Source: Pseudomonadota bacterium
Lineage (GTDB): Bacteria; Pseudomonadota; Gammaproteobacteria; Steroidobacterales; Woeseiaceae
DNA: 64,000 bases
Assembly (NCBI GenBank): GCA_022563195.1
Contig: JADFNV010000002.1
Location: forward strand, 1 to 64,000
Direction: 5' to 3'
Shown: piece by piece, positions 8,670-17,041 of the stretch
Layout of the letters: each line of letters begins with the position of its first letter
How positions within the stretch are numbered: the stretch's first letter is position 1
Notes under the pieces: generated by a model
The model's input: only the letters and a program-made list of their open reading frames with translations
Databases searched by the model: none
What the model was told of the DNA's origin: nothing
Made by a program: the position numbers and the translations under genes

Positions 8670-9182
8670 GTGGCCGCGCAGGATATGGCCGCTTTCGGCG
8701 AATTGATTCGGCGCCACCAGTCGCAGGTACGTAACTTTTTGCGCAAGTTAACGGGCGACTTGCCGGCCGCAGATGACCTGGCCCAGGACTGCTTTTTGCA
8801 TGCGTGGAACAAATTACAGACATTTACCGGGCGTGGTTCGTTCATCGGTTGGTTACTCAAGATCGCTTATACGACGTTCCTGCAGTCCAAACGCAAGTCC
8901 AAACGTTATGCGGAGATACTCGATGAGGCAGGGTATGTCGCGCAGACCGAATCAAGGAGCTACACTCCACAGGCGGATGAAATTTCTGATCTGGACAAAC
9001 TCCTTGCGGTTTTGACTGAGGATGAACGCGCAATCATGATTATGTCGTATGCCTGCGGTCTCTCGCACCGGGAAATAGGCGATGCAACAGGATTGCCTGT
9101 CGGTACGGTCAAATCCGTGATATTTCGTGGCAAGGAAAAGATCAGGAAACGTTTTGATATCAAAGATCATCAATATGGTTGA
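8670..9182 (+). CDS. RNA polymerase sigma factor, ECF/sigma-70 family
   Basis: Sigma factor directing RNA polymerase to a dedicated promoter set. Region 2 runs from AAFGELIRRHQ through DLAQDCFLHAWNKL; region 4 has the helix-turn-helix SHREIGDATGLPVGTVKSVI. From the canonical GTG 8670 it is 170 aa. The frame stays open upstream to the stop at 8607 and encodes the typical leading motif LDVTDQYLVAKAVAAQD. The only candidate there with a well-placed Shine-Dalgarno (GGAG, 8601-8604) is ATA at 8613, which overlaps the stop of the previous gene as ATAA. The true product may therefore be 189 aa with an AUA start. The gene overlaps the following membrane protein by 8 bp. Confidence 0.9.
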   Translation: MAAQDMAAFGELIRRHQSQVRNFLRKLTGDLPAADDLAQDCFLHAWNKLQTFTGRGSFIGWLLKIAYTTFLQSKRKSKRYAEILDEAGYVAQTESRSYTPQADEISDLDKLLAVLTEDERAIMIMSYACGLSHREIGDATGLPVGTVKSVIFRGKEKIRKRFDIKDHQYG

Positions 9183-9513
9183 TAGAATGAAAGATACTGA
9201 AGATCGCCTGCTTGAGTCGATGTTTCAGTCAGAACCGATCGCGGATAATGGTTTCAGCGATTCTGTGATGTGGCGCCTGCGGCGTCGAATCTGGATTTGC
9301 CGACTGACGCTGCCCGCGGCGATACTCATCGGCGGAGCTATTGCGATCAAGCCTGCTTTACAGTTTGTCCTGGTCGGATCCAGGCTGCTGAACGCCGTGC
9401 CGCAGGAACTGTTTGCAGTTCCGGCAGCGTGGATATCACAGCTGCCGATCATTCTGATTGCTGCAACGGCACTGGTTATCGGCATGCTCAGCGTGCGCAT
9501 GCTCGACGAATAA
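9175..9513 (+). CDS. Small membrane protein, candidate anti-sigma partner
   Basis: 112 aa from ATG 9175, which overlaps the sigma stop; ATG 9187 is an alternative. The N-terminal cytoplasmic part (about 35 aa, KDTEDRLLESMFQSEPI) is followed by hydrophobic helices LPAAILIGGAIAI and LPIILIAATALVIGML. It lacks the HxxxCxxC zinc motif of ZAS anti-sigma factors. Similar short proteins (DUF5056-like) follow ECF genes in other Gammaproteobacteria. Translational coupling to the sigma gene suggests joint function, but anti-sigma activity is inferred from position only. Confidence 0.75.
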   Translation: MVDRMKDTEDRLLESMFQSEPIADNGFSDSVMWRLRRRIWICRLTLPAAILIGGAIAIKPALQFVLVGSRLLNAVPQELFAVPAAWISQLPIILIAATALVIGMLSVRMLDE

Positions 9514-9567
9514 GTGCGGCGGCCTGAACGCGTTGTCACGAGCACAAGGCTCAGTTACATTGCGTGC

Positions 9568-9774
9568 ATGAGTCTCCGCGATCAGGTCGAATTATTGCTG
9601 CCAGACTGGGAACGCTGGTATCCGAGTTTGTTTGACGCGGCATATGACCTCGGGATAATCAGGGCAGAGGTTTGCGACCCCAACTCACTGTTGCTGACAC
9701 GGCGGCATTCAAAAATACGCCAGCGTGCTGAAGATGCCCACCGCGAGAATTGGGGCGGTACGGTGCAGGAATAA
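9568..9774 (+). CDS. Hypothetical small protein
   Basis: 68 aa from ATG 9568; the frame is open further up to GTG 9514, directly after the previous stop. The sequence begins SLRDQVELLLPDWERWYPS and is charged, soluble-looking, with no signal or membrane segment. I do not recognise a family. It lies between the ECF cassette and the class-V aminotransferase gene on the same strand and could be co-transcribed with either. It may be non-coding. Confidence 0.35.
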   Translation: MSLRDQVELLLPDWERWYPSLFDAAYDLGIIRAEVCDPNSLLLTRRHSKIRQRAEDAHRENWGGTVQE

Positions 9775-9814
9775 GCTGTCCGATCGGCCGAGCCTATTAA
9801 GCAAAGTTATCACT

Positions 9815-11092
9815 ATGTTGCCTGCAAACACGCCTACAGAGATACCATTCGACGTCGACGCGATTCGTGATCAATTTCCATCTTTGGCCGAAACCGACAA
9901 CGGCATAGCACGTATTCATTTTGATAATCCCGCGGGAACGCAGGTCCCGACACGAGTCGTCGAGCGAATGTCGGAATGTCTATTGCACGGCAATGCGAAT
10001 ATCGGCGGTTTCTTCAAAACCTCCGAGCTTGCCGGAGCATTGGTCGATGAAGCTCGCAGCGCGATGGCCGATTTTTTCAATGCGCCATCGACGGACGAAG
10101 TTATTTTCGGTCAGAACATGACCAGTCTGACCTTACAGTTGTCGAGATCGATTGGTCGGCATCTCAAGACTGGCGACGAGATTGTGTTGTCGCGAATGGA
10201 TCATGATGCAAATGTCGAACCCTGGCTTTTGCTGGCTCGTGATCACAAACTCGAGATTCGGTGGCTACCGTTCGATACGGACAGCTTCGAATTCGATCTG
10301 AGCACGCTCGACGATATCCTGAGCGAGCGTACCCGATTGGTCTGCGTTGGCGGGGCAAGTAATTTGACCGGCACGATCAATGATGTCAAAAGCATTTGCG
10401 CGAAGGCGCGTGATGTGGGCGCCTGGAGTTACATCGATGCGGTGCAATCAGCGCCGCATATTGCAACAGACGTTCAGGATTTAGGCTGTGACTTCCTGGT
10501 TTGTTCCGCCTACAAATTCTTCGGTCCGCACCAGGGCATTCTCTGGGGGCGCCGGGAGGTGCTCGAACAGCTTGATCCTTACAAGGTGCGTCCTGCGCCT
10601 GCCGAATTGCCGTGGTGCTTTGAGCCCGGCACACAAAGTCATGAGGGATTGGTCGGGACTGGCGCCGCCGTCGATTACTTTGCTGAAATCGGTGCGGCCC
10701 TGGCAGGCAGCGGAGCCGGCACCCGGCGCGAGCAAATCGTCGCGGCTTTCGAGCAATTGTTCGAGTACGAAAAATCTCTGGCAGCCCAGTTGATCGTAGG
10801 TCTGGACGATATCCCGGGGATCACCGTACAAGGCATCACAGCTCCAGAAGCTCTCAATCGCCGGGTTCCAACAGTATCTTTCACGCATTCGGATCATCGG
10901 CCCGAGGCAATCGCCGAGGCCTTGGCCCGGCGCAATATATTTGTCTGGAACGGCCACAATTACGGCTTGGAGCCAGCGAAGGCTTTGGGGCTGCTCGAGT
11001 CGGGCGGTGTACTGCGCGTCGGAATAGTGCATTACAACACCGGCGACGAAATTGACACAACGCTGAACGCGCTCGAAGACATACTTTCCTGA
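9815..11092 (+). CDS. Cysteine desulfurase-like protein, VC1184 subfamily
   Basis: Fold-type I, class-V PLP aminotransferase of 425 aa, resembling the VC1184-type cysteine desulfurase family (TIGR01976). It has the N-terminal HFDNPAGTQVP, the TSLTLQLSRSIG cofactor loop, an aspartate in YIDAVQSAPH and the Schiff-base lysine in SAYKFFGPHQG (K234). The mobile-loop cysteine region of true SufS/IscS enzymes is not obvious, so the sulfur donor reaction is uncertain. Start ATG 9815 is chosen because the upstream part of the open frame (from 9725) overlaps another ORF and looks random. No isc or suf genes are adjacent. Confidence 0.85.
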   Translation: MLPANTPTEIPFDVDAIRDQFPSLAETDNGIARIHFDNPAGTQVPTRVVERMSECLLHGNANIGGFFKTSELAGALVDEARSAMADFFNAPSTDEVIFGQNMTSLTLQLSRSIGRHLKTGDEIVLSRMDHDANVEPWLLLARDHKLEIRWLPFDTDSFEFDLSTLDDILSERTRLVCVGGASNLTGTINDVKSICAKARDVGAWSYIDAVQSAPHIATDVQDLGCDFLVCSAYKFFGPHQGILWGRREVLEQLDPYKVRPAPAELPWCFEPGTQSHEGLVGTGAAVDYFAEIGAALAGSGAGTRREQIVAAFEQLFEYEKSLAAQLIVGLDDIPGITVQGITAPEALNRRVPTVSFTHSDHRPEAIAEALARRNIFVWNGHNYGLEPAKALGLLESGGVLRVGIVHYNTGDEIDTTLNALEDILS

Positions 11093-11150
11093 TCGACGTT
11101 GACATGGCTATTTTCGGTGAGTCAGGTGCAATGCCGAACTTCATACAATA

Positions 11151-11168
11151 AGCCGCCCGAGGGCGGCG
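11151..11168. terminator. GCCGCCC/GGGCGGC hairpin, first copy
   Basis: The core AGCCGCCCGAGGGCGGC recurs 29 bp downstream in a longer stem. Read on the minus strand it is followed by TTATTGT, so it may be a back-up terminator for the minus-strand small ORF at 11235. It also lies 58 bp after the stop of the + strand desulfurase-like gene. Confidence 0.5.
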
Positions 11169-11181
11169 AATTATTCATATG

Positions 11182-11207
11182 GAAAAGCCGCCCGAGGGCG
11201 GCTTTTC
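11182..11207 (-). terminator. Bidirectional intrinsic terminator, second copy
   Basis: Stem GAAAAGCCGCC/GGCGGCTTTTC with loop CGAG: 11 bp, A-tract and T-tract built into the base, so it can end transcripts on both strands. It lies 27 bp past the stop of the minus-strand 26-codon ORF and about 90 bp past the + strand desulfurase-like gene. Confidence 0.8.
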
Positions 11208-11234
11208 GTGAGACTAGTGATGCAAAATCCTGGG

Positions 11235-11315
11235 TCAGCGGAGATCTGAAGGCTGCTCCTTTGTCCACACAAGACCCAACGGTTTTCGCAGCACCTTTGA
11301 TATCTCACTAGACAT
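11235..11315 (-). CDS. 26-aa small protein with perfect Shine-Dalgarno
   Basis: The ORF starts ATG at 11315 and ends TGA at 11235; it begins MSSEISKVLRKPL and ends WTKEQPSDLR. Immediately upstream (11316-11329) is AAAGGAGGTGATCT, an exact complement of the 16S rRNA 3' end, with six bases between GGAGG and ATG. An intrinsic terminator follows 27 bp after the stop. Ribosome site, short frame and terminator together look like a compact monocistronic gene in an otherwise empty 500-bp gap. The peptide is basic in the middle, with no signal or membrane segment. The tail WTKEQPSDLR faintly recalls PqqA-type precursors (WTKPAYTDLR), but the E-x3-Y crosslink residues and any pqq genes are absent, so I do not assign that role. 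It could also be a leader peptide. Confidence 0.5.
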   Translation of the reverse strand: MSSEISKVLRKPLGLVWTKEQPSDLR

Positions 11316-11329
11316 AGATCACCTCCTTT
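11316..11329 (-). promoter_or_regulatory. Consensus ribosome binding site AAAGGAGGTGATCT
   Basis: Fourteen bases complementary to the anti-Shine-Dalgarno region, by far the strongest site seen in the window. It ends directly at the ATG of the 26-codon minus-strand ORF. Confidence 0.7.
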
Positions 11330-11590
11330 CATTTGTTTGCCCGATGGCAGTATGTATTGAAAGTTGCCCAATGCCAAGAAAAATATTGCATAGAAACAAT
11401 AGACTATATACGACAGCGGAGCTCATAGCGGGTGTTGAGTGCACGGGCGGCCTACTGGAAAACACCGTCAATGCCAATCCAGATAAGCACCGGCACACGA
11501 TGAAACTCGGGGCGTTTGGCGTGTATACTGCGGTCATGCCTGTGTTGCGGCAACCGCATTGCAATAACGATAATCAAAAGTGAGAGCACA

Positions 11591-12037
11591 ATGGCAATCG
11601 CAGATCTAAAGAATGTACTGAATATTTTCGGTGGCTCGGGTGACAGCGAAGCAAAGCAGAGCGAACTGTTCAAAGAGGTCCTGCTGATGACTTTGGCCAG
11701 GGCGGCCGATGCTGATATCAATATTCAGACAGTCGAGGTTGACCGAATTCGCGAGATACTCAAGTCTCATACGGGTGACGATTTCAGCGCCGCGGATATT
11801 CGGGTGGCGGCGCGGGAGGAACTTTACGCGGAATCCACATTGCGTAAATATCTCGGCAGTGTGCGGCGCAAGATGGCAAACGAGGACAGGGTAGCGACCG
11901 TGGCAGCGCTCGCTGATGTGTTTCGCAGCGACAAGAGCATCAGCGTTCTTGAGGTTGATTTCTTCAACCGTGTCGTGGCGGCACTGGAGGTGACTCCGGC
12001 CGAGATTGCCGGCCTCGCTGCTGGCGACGTCGACTAG
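11591..12037 (+). CDS. TerB-like (tellurite-resistance fold) protein
   Basis: 148 aa, all-helical, cytoplasmic. The pattern LLMTLARAADADINIQTVEVDRIREIL and a second acidic repeat FFNRVVAALEVTPAEIAGLA match the TerB metal-associated helical fold. Start ATG 11591 follows GAGAG; the open frame further upstream lacks family similarity. No other ter genes are present, so the tellurite label should be taken only as a fold name. Solitary gene between a gap and a convergent DMT transporter. Confidence 0.8.
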   Translation: MAIADLKNVLNIFGGSGDSEAKQSELFKEVLLMTLARAADADINIQTVEVDRIREILKSHTGDDFSAADIRVAAREELYAESTLRKYLGSVRRKMANEDRVATVAALADVFRSDKSISVLEVDFFNRVVAALEVTPAEIAGLAAGDVD

Positions 12038-12057
12038 CGTTAAGCGCTGTCCATCCG

Positions 12058-13014
12058 CTAAGATTTTTGTTGCCGATTCAGGCGCCTCTTAAGCGCTGCG
12101 GCACCGCTTGCCGTGAAAACGCGCAAGTATCGATTCGTTAGTACGCCGCCTAATTCGCGATATACGACAAAAAGCCCGGACGCAATGATGGTGATTGCGC
12201 CGATGACTACCCAGCGATCCGGTACCTCATCCCATATCAGGTAGCCGGCAACTGCGCCGCCAATGATAGCTAAATACTCGAACGGTGCCAGCAGGGCGGG
12301 AGCTGCACGACGATAGCCACCGATAATTCCAATCCAGGCGATGACTGAGCAGGTTCCGGCGCCGAGAAACAACAGCCAGCCATCGATATCGGGCGGCTGC
12401 CAGGTACCGCCTCGCAGCATGAATATCGACACCAGCACTGGGCCACAAACGACATAGACCGACAGCGCGTAGCTACTTTCCGTCGTCGACAATTTACGCG
12501 CTGTAATCGCAAGAAACGCGTAACAGAGCGCTGCGAACAGTACGGCCAGTGCGGCCGGTGAAATGTTATTCGCGCCCGGGCGCAAAATAATTAGCACACC
12601 GACGAAGCCTATGACAACAGCTGACCAGCGGCGCCAGCCGACGTGTTCGCCAAGCATCGGCACCGACAGTGCCGTTACCATGAGCGGTGCCGTAAAACCG
12701 AGCGTTAAGGCATCCACAAGCGGCATGCGCGCAAGCCCGTAGAAAAATCCGAACATCGCGCCGATGGCAAACAGCGTGCGCAGCGAATGCCAGAGCCACC
12801 GGTGTGTTACCAACTCCCTTGCGCCACCGAATTGCCGCACTAGCAGCAATAAGATAGCGAGACCGATCAGGCTGCGCAGGAATATGAATTGCTGCAGCGA
12901 ATACGTGGCAAGCAATTCCTTGGCGCACAAGTCGAGTCCGAGTCCGCCAGCGATACCCAATAACAAGTACGCGATCGCTTTACTTGTCGATTCCTGACCG
13001 GCTTTCTGAACCAT
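12058..13014 (-). CDS. DMT-superfamily transporter (EamA domains)
   Basis: Inner-membrane drug/metabolite transporter, 318 aa, with about ten hydrophobic helices arranged as two EamA repeats (first ending near FVGVLIILRPG, second near ITIIASGLFVVYREL). Length and the loop PLMVTALSVPMLGEHVGWRRW are typical of S-adenosylmethionine/amino-acid exporter-like members. Substrate cannot be told. Convergent with the TerB-like gene, divergent from the anchored surface protein at 13153. Confidence 0.88.
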   Translation of the reverse strand: MVQKAGQESTSKAIAYLLLGIAGGLGLDLCAKELLATYSLQQFIFLRSLIGLAILLLLVRQFGGARELVTHRWLWHSLRTLFAIGAMFGFFYGLARMPLVDALTLGFTAPLMVTALSVPMLGEHVGWRRWSAVVIGFVGVLIILRPGANNISPAALAVLFAALCYAFLAITARKLSTTESSYALSVYVVCGPVLVSIFMLRGGTWQPPDIDGWLLFLGAGTCSVIAWIGIIGGYRRAAPALLAPFEYLAIIGGAVAGYLIWDEVPDRWVVIGAITIIASGLFVVYRELGGVLTNRYLRVFTASGAAALKRRLNRQQKS

Positions 13015-13152
13015 TTATGAATATCACTGCACGAAAATTAACCACAGCTGAACATGATCGCATGCCTCAGTCGATGTGCCTACAGGTTCAGCTTTGATTC
13101 AGAGACACGGGGTTTAAATGGACCGCACCACGCGAGAATCGAGGATGAGGAC

Positions 13153-13920
13153 ATGGCGAGATCTAAAGACACACTGAAGCGATTGAGGCTTGTTGTCCTG
13201 GCAGTTGTTGTCGCCGGATTGACAAACGTTTCAGCACAATCAAATGTCGAGGGCAACGGCGACGCCAAGCGTCTGTCGTTGACAACGCAATATGCAAAGG
13301 CGCAGCGCGATCGAGGTGATTCGGGAGCCGTATCCGAGGACGAATTTTCGGTGCTGACGACAGAGGGTGACCGATCGACAGGCAAGCAATCGCGGGGCCA
13401 ATCGAAAACGGGCTCGGCGTCGTTGATGTCGCCGAATACTGACTTCTGGTTCTATACGGCTGACGTTTTGCTGTTTAATGATCACGATCAGGATGGGTAT
13501 TACTATGGCATCGATTTGCTCTTCGATGCAGATACCTATTATGCCTTTGCCGAAGTATATGCGGTTGTCTATTTGAGCCTCGAGGGTGGGCCGTGGAACG
13601 AATACGCAGCGACCGCGAATTTCGATATCTTCGGCGCGTCAGCCGACGACGAATATGTCATCGTGACCGAATTGCTATCCGGTTATCCCAGTGGCAGTTA
13701 CGACATTCTCATTGAATTATTCGACACGTTTGACGGCTCGTTTGTCGCGAGTTTCGGACCCATCGATACGTCAGAACTCGCATTCCTGCCGCTTGAAGAC
13801 GCGGACAGGGACACACCGCAGTCGACCACGATCATCATCGATGAGCACGGTGGTGGTTCGCTGGGCTGGCTGACATTGGTCGTGCTCGGTCTGGCAGGCG
13901 TCGGTCGCAGGGAAAAATAG
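13153..13920 (+). CDS. Choice-of-anchor H family protein with GlyGly-CTERM sorting tail
   Basis: Exported protein of 255 aa. The N-terminus has a basic stretch and hydrophobic signal (LRLVVLAVVVAGLTNVSAQ). The middle is acidic and aromatic: FWFYTADVLLFNDHDQDGYYYG and LLFDADTYYAFAE, matching the choice-of-anchor H core by eye. The C-terminus is GGGSLGWLTLVVLGLAG followed by VGRREK: glycines, one membrane helix and basic residues, the layout of a GlyGly-CTERM signal that rhombosortase cleaves. The ATG at 13153 is chosen as the only start that puts the signal peptide at the N-terminus. No rhombosortase gene is seen in this window. Confidence 0.85.
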   Translation: MARSKDTLKRLRLVVLAVVVAGLTNVSAQSNVEGNGDAKRLSLTTQYAKAQRDRGDSGAVSEDEFSVLTTEGDRSTGKQSRGQSKTGSASLMSPNTDFWFYTADVLLFNDHDQDGYYYGIDLLFDADTYYAFAEVYAVVYLSLEGGPWNEYAATANFDIFGASADDEYVIVTELLSGYPSGSYDILIELFDTFDGSFVASFGPIDTSELAFLPLEDADRDTPQSTTIIIDEHGGGSLGWLTLVVLGLAGVGRREK

Positions 13921-13960
13921 GTCCCCTGGAGACGCGGCACAGGTCTAATGGCGCCGGTTG

Positions 13961-16900
13961 TTACGAGGGGCCATCTTGTGCCAATGCTGTGGAGCCTGTT
14001 TGTCGCGCCGTACGCATGACTTTGCGGCCCCAGGCTGAGAGGTTGTCGAAATAGATGTACAGGGCGGGCACGACAAGCAGCGAAACAATTGTGGAGAATG
14101 CGAGTCCACCGATGATCGCCCTGGCCATCGGGAAGTACGGTGGCCCATCGCCACCGACCTGCGTCGTACTGACTGCGAGAGGCGCCAGGCCAACGATCGT
14201 CGTTGCCACGGTCATCAGAATTGGCCGTAAGCGATCGCGGCCGGCGGCAATGACTGCCTCGTCGCGCGCGAGTCCACGTTGCCGCAGATTATTGACGTGA
14301 TCGATAAGCACGATGCCGTTATTCACGACAACGCCAATCAAAATCATGATGCCAATTGAGGCCATGAACGAAAATGTCGTACCGGTTGCCGCAAAAAACA
14401 GGAATACGCCGAAGATCGAAAACACGATCGAACCCAGGATGATAGAGAACGGGAAAAGCAGTGACTCGAACAGGGCCGCCATAACGAGGAAAATACACGC
14501 AATTCCGAGCAGGATGTTGGTAGCCATCATTTGCTGTGTCTCATCCTGACTCTCAAAGCCGCGACCGAACTTCCAGCTGTAGCCGGGCGGCAATTCGATC
14601 TGATCCATCAGACTTTCGATCCTGGGTGTCAGATCGTCCAGTCCTGTCTCATCTTCCAGATTGCCCGAGAGCACGACCGACGTCTGACGGTCTGTGCGGC
14701 GGATCGTATCCGGCGATTGGCTAATATGCAGCGTCGCGACGCTGCCCAGGGTGATACGCCGCCCATCAGGTGTATACAAGAGCAGATCTGCCAGTTGTTC
14801 AACGGTTTGCTTTTCGTCGTCACGAAAGGCAAGCCTTACCGCGACTTCGCCAGTCTCGCCGCGAAATTCGCGCAGGTTCTCACCGCGCATTGCGATGCTG
14901 ATCGACTGTGCGATGTCCGCCGCAGTCAGGCCGACCGCTGCGGCTCGGGCACGGTCGATGCTGACTCGAACCTCCTTGTCACCGCTGTCAGCATCGCTGC
15001 GAACGTCTTTGAGGCCCTCGATCGAGGACAAGGCCCGAGCGACGTCGGCGCCCAATTCATTGAGTACCGTGGTTGAGTCGCCCGAAAGTTGCAGGCTGAA
15101 GCCTTCACCGCCGCCCTGCTGATCAAACTGGAAGCTTGGTTTGCCAATTGCCAGTGTCGGCAAGTCCTCTTCTATTCGCTCGATGATTTCCTTCGTCGAT
15201 AGCGTCGCGTCATCTTCGTCGGTCAACAAGATGGTTGATTCGGCGCGTCCGAGGTCGTAATAGCTGTAAATCGAACGAATGTTGAACTCATCCTGTCTGG
15301 AAAACAGGTATTCCTCAATCTCATCGACAACGCTTTCAATTCGCGCCAACGAGTGTTGTCCTTCGATATGGTAGGGCATGAACAGACGTCGTCCGACATC
15401 TTGCGGAAATGCATCGAACGTGACCAGGCTCAACATCAAAGGCAGTACACCGACGACGCAGGTCATCGCAATTCCGAGTGACGTCCACCAAGGGTGCGAC
15501 ACGACCCAGCGCAGGCTGCGTTCGTAGCGGCGCGTCAAGCGGGACATCAAGGCGCCCGATTTTGGCGGCGGTGGAATGGTAACTCGTGCGGCCAGCATCG
15601 GCACCAGCGTCTGTGCAATCAACAAGGACGCGATCAGCGCCACAATGATCGTGACCGCAACATGCGTTAGAAACACCATGATGTCGGTTTTTGTGCCGAC
15701 AATCATCGGTGCGAATACAATAACTGTGGTCGCGGTACCGGCAATGACGGCCAAACCGACTTCCTTCACGCCTTTGATGGTTGCGTCGAAAGCACTTTCC
15801 TTGCTCGCAGCCCGCTCACGAAAAATGCTTTCGGTGACGACAACGGCATTGTCGACCAGCATGCCGACAGCGAGCATGAGGCCCATCATGGACAGGATAT
15901 TCAGGGTCAGGCCGGCAAAGTAGAGTGCGCCAAGCGTAATCAGAATCGAAAAGGGCACGGACGATATTACGATTAATGTCGTTGAGACCTGTCGCAGGAA
16001 AAGATAGAGCACGATGATGGCGAGCAGACCACCGACGAGTCCAGCTTTGAGCAGGTCCGAGATCGAGTCCTTGACGCTTTCGCCCTGATTGTCCAGCGAA
16101 AAAATGTTGATACCCTGCATCTGCGGAAGCTTGCTGATTTTCTCGACTTCAGCAATGACTCGATCCGTGACGTCGACAAGGTTGGTGCCTGTCGTCTTGC
16201 TGATCGCGATGCCGATCGCATACTTGCGATCGAGATGGCGCCCGTAATTCCGATCAGGGGTGCGCAATTCGACGTCGGCGACGTCCCGAAGCCGCAGCCC
16301 GCTGTCGTTGATCGAAAGATTTCGAATTGCCTCGACTGATCCGTATTCACCGCGTGGGCGCACATTGAGGCGTTGGTCACCGACTGTGATCCTGCCCGCG
16401 TTGACAGCGAAGTTGCTGCGCACCAGCAGGTCTCTCAAGGATGCAATGTCAACATTGTGGGCGGCGAGTCGGTCGGGTTTCAACAGTATGCGGATTTCGC
16501 GCGGGTCGACGCCGTGAAGATCGACTTTCGATACACCTTCAATTCTTTCGAGGCGCCGTTTTAACAGACGATCGAGCAAGTCATAACTGTCGGACAGGTC
16601 GCGCTCACTCGAAATGCGCAACTGCAGCACCGGCTGGTCACCGAGCGATCCCGTAAATATGAAAATGCGCCGTACGTCATCGGGCAACAGATGACGAATG
16701 CTGTCGACTTTGGCGCGGGCTTCAATGCCCTTGGCCCCCATACTCGAGCCCCAGCCAAACTGCAGGAAGATCTGGGCTTGATCTTCATTCGAGCTCGAAA
16801 ACATTTGCTCGACGCCGGACAGTGTCGCAAGCGCCTCCTCCACGGGGCGGGTTATCAGGCGTTCGACTTCTTCGGGCGTCGATCCTGCGTACGGGATCTG

Positions 16901-17041
16901 AATGAAAATTCCCGGGAATTCGATATCCGGAAACTTCTCCAGCGGCAGGAGTCTTGTGGCGATCATGCCGATCAGTGCCAGTGCCACAAAGGTGACGATT
17001 GTGGTCACGGGCCGCCGCAATGCGAATTCGGTGTGTTTCAT
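13961..17041 (-). CDS. RND efflux permease (third of the block)
   Basis: Inner-membrane proton-driven RND pump subunit of 1026 aa. It opens with KHTEFALRRPVTTIVTFVA, then the porter domain, the TM4 motif GLMLAVGMLVDNAVVVTE (D followed by N where AcrB has two Asp), and a second membrane half ending near STIVSLLVVPALYIYF. ATG 17041 overlaps the stop of the upstream permease as ATGA, so the two are translationally coupled; the longer open frame to 17086 is discarded for that reason. The tight pairing suggests a heteromeric permease pair like MdtB-MdtC. Substrate unknown. Confidence 0.92.
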   Translation of the reverse strand: MKHTEFALRRPVTTIVTFVALALIGMIATRLLPLEKFPDIEFPGIFIQIPYAGSTPEEVERLITRPVEEALATLSGVEQMFSSSNEDQAQIFLQFGWGSSMGAKGIEARAKVDSIRHLLPDDVRRIFIFTGSLGDQPVLQLRISSERDLSDSYDLLDRLLKRRLERIEGVSKVDLHGVDPREIRILLKPDRLAAHNVDIASLRDLLVRSNFAVNAGRITVGDQRLNVRPRGEYGSVEAIRNLSINDSGLRLRDVADVELRTPDRNYGRHLDRKYAIGIAISKTTGTNLVDVTDRVIAEVEKISKLPQMQGINIFSLDNQGESVKDSISDLLKAGLVGGLLAIIVLYLFLRQVSTTLIVISSVPFSILITLGALYFAGLTLNILSMMGLMLAVGMLVDNAVVVTESIFRERAASKESAFDATIKGVKEVGLAVIAGTATTVIVFAPMIVGTKTDIMVFLTHVAVTIIVALIASLLIAQTLVPMLAARVTIPPPPKSGALMSRLTRRYERSLRWVVSHPWWTSLGIAMTCVVGVLPLMLSLVTFDAFPQDVGRRLFMPYHIEGQHSLARIESVVDEIEEYLFSRQDEFNIRSIYSYYDLGRAESTILLTDEDDATLSTKEIIERIEEDLPTLAIGKPSFQFDQQGGGEGFSLQLSGDSTTVLNELGADVARALSSIEGLKDVRSDADSGDKEVRVSIDRARAAAVGLTAADIAQSISIAMRGENLREFRGETGEVAVRLAFRDDEKQTVEQLADLLLYTPDGRRITLGSVATLHISQSPDTIRRTDRQTSVVLSGNLEDETGLDDLTPRIESLMDQIELPPGYSWKFGRGFESQDETQQMMATNILLGIACIFLVMAALFESLLFPFSIILGSIVFSIFGVFLFFAATGTTFSFMASIGIMILIGVVVNNGIVLIDHVNNLRQRGLARDEAVIAAGRDRLRPILMTVATTIVGLAPLAVSTTQVGGDGPPYFPMARAIIGGLAFSTIVSLLVVPALYIYFDNLSAWGRKVMRTARQTGSTALAQDGPS

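Noticed and set aside
11235-11315. PqqA-type RiPP precursor
   Set aside because: WTKEQPSDLR is only loosely like PqqA; the crosslinked Glu and Tyr are missing and no pqqB-E or radical SAM gene is in the window. Kept as a small ORF only.
11344-11583. 79-codon + strand ORF upstream of the TerB-like gene
   Set aside because: No ribosome site, Cys/His-scattered composition, and it covers the likely promoter region of both neighbours.
11591-12037. Tellurite-resistance operon
   Set aside because: Only a TerB-like fold; no terA/C/D/Z genes alongside.
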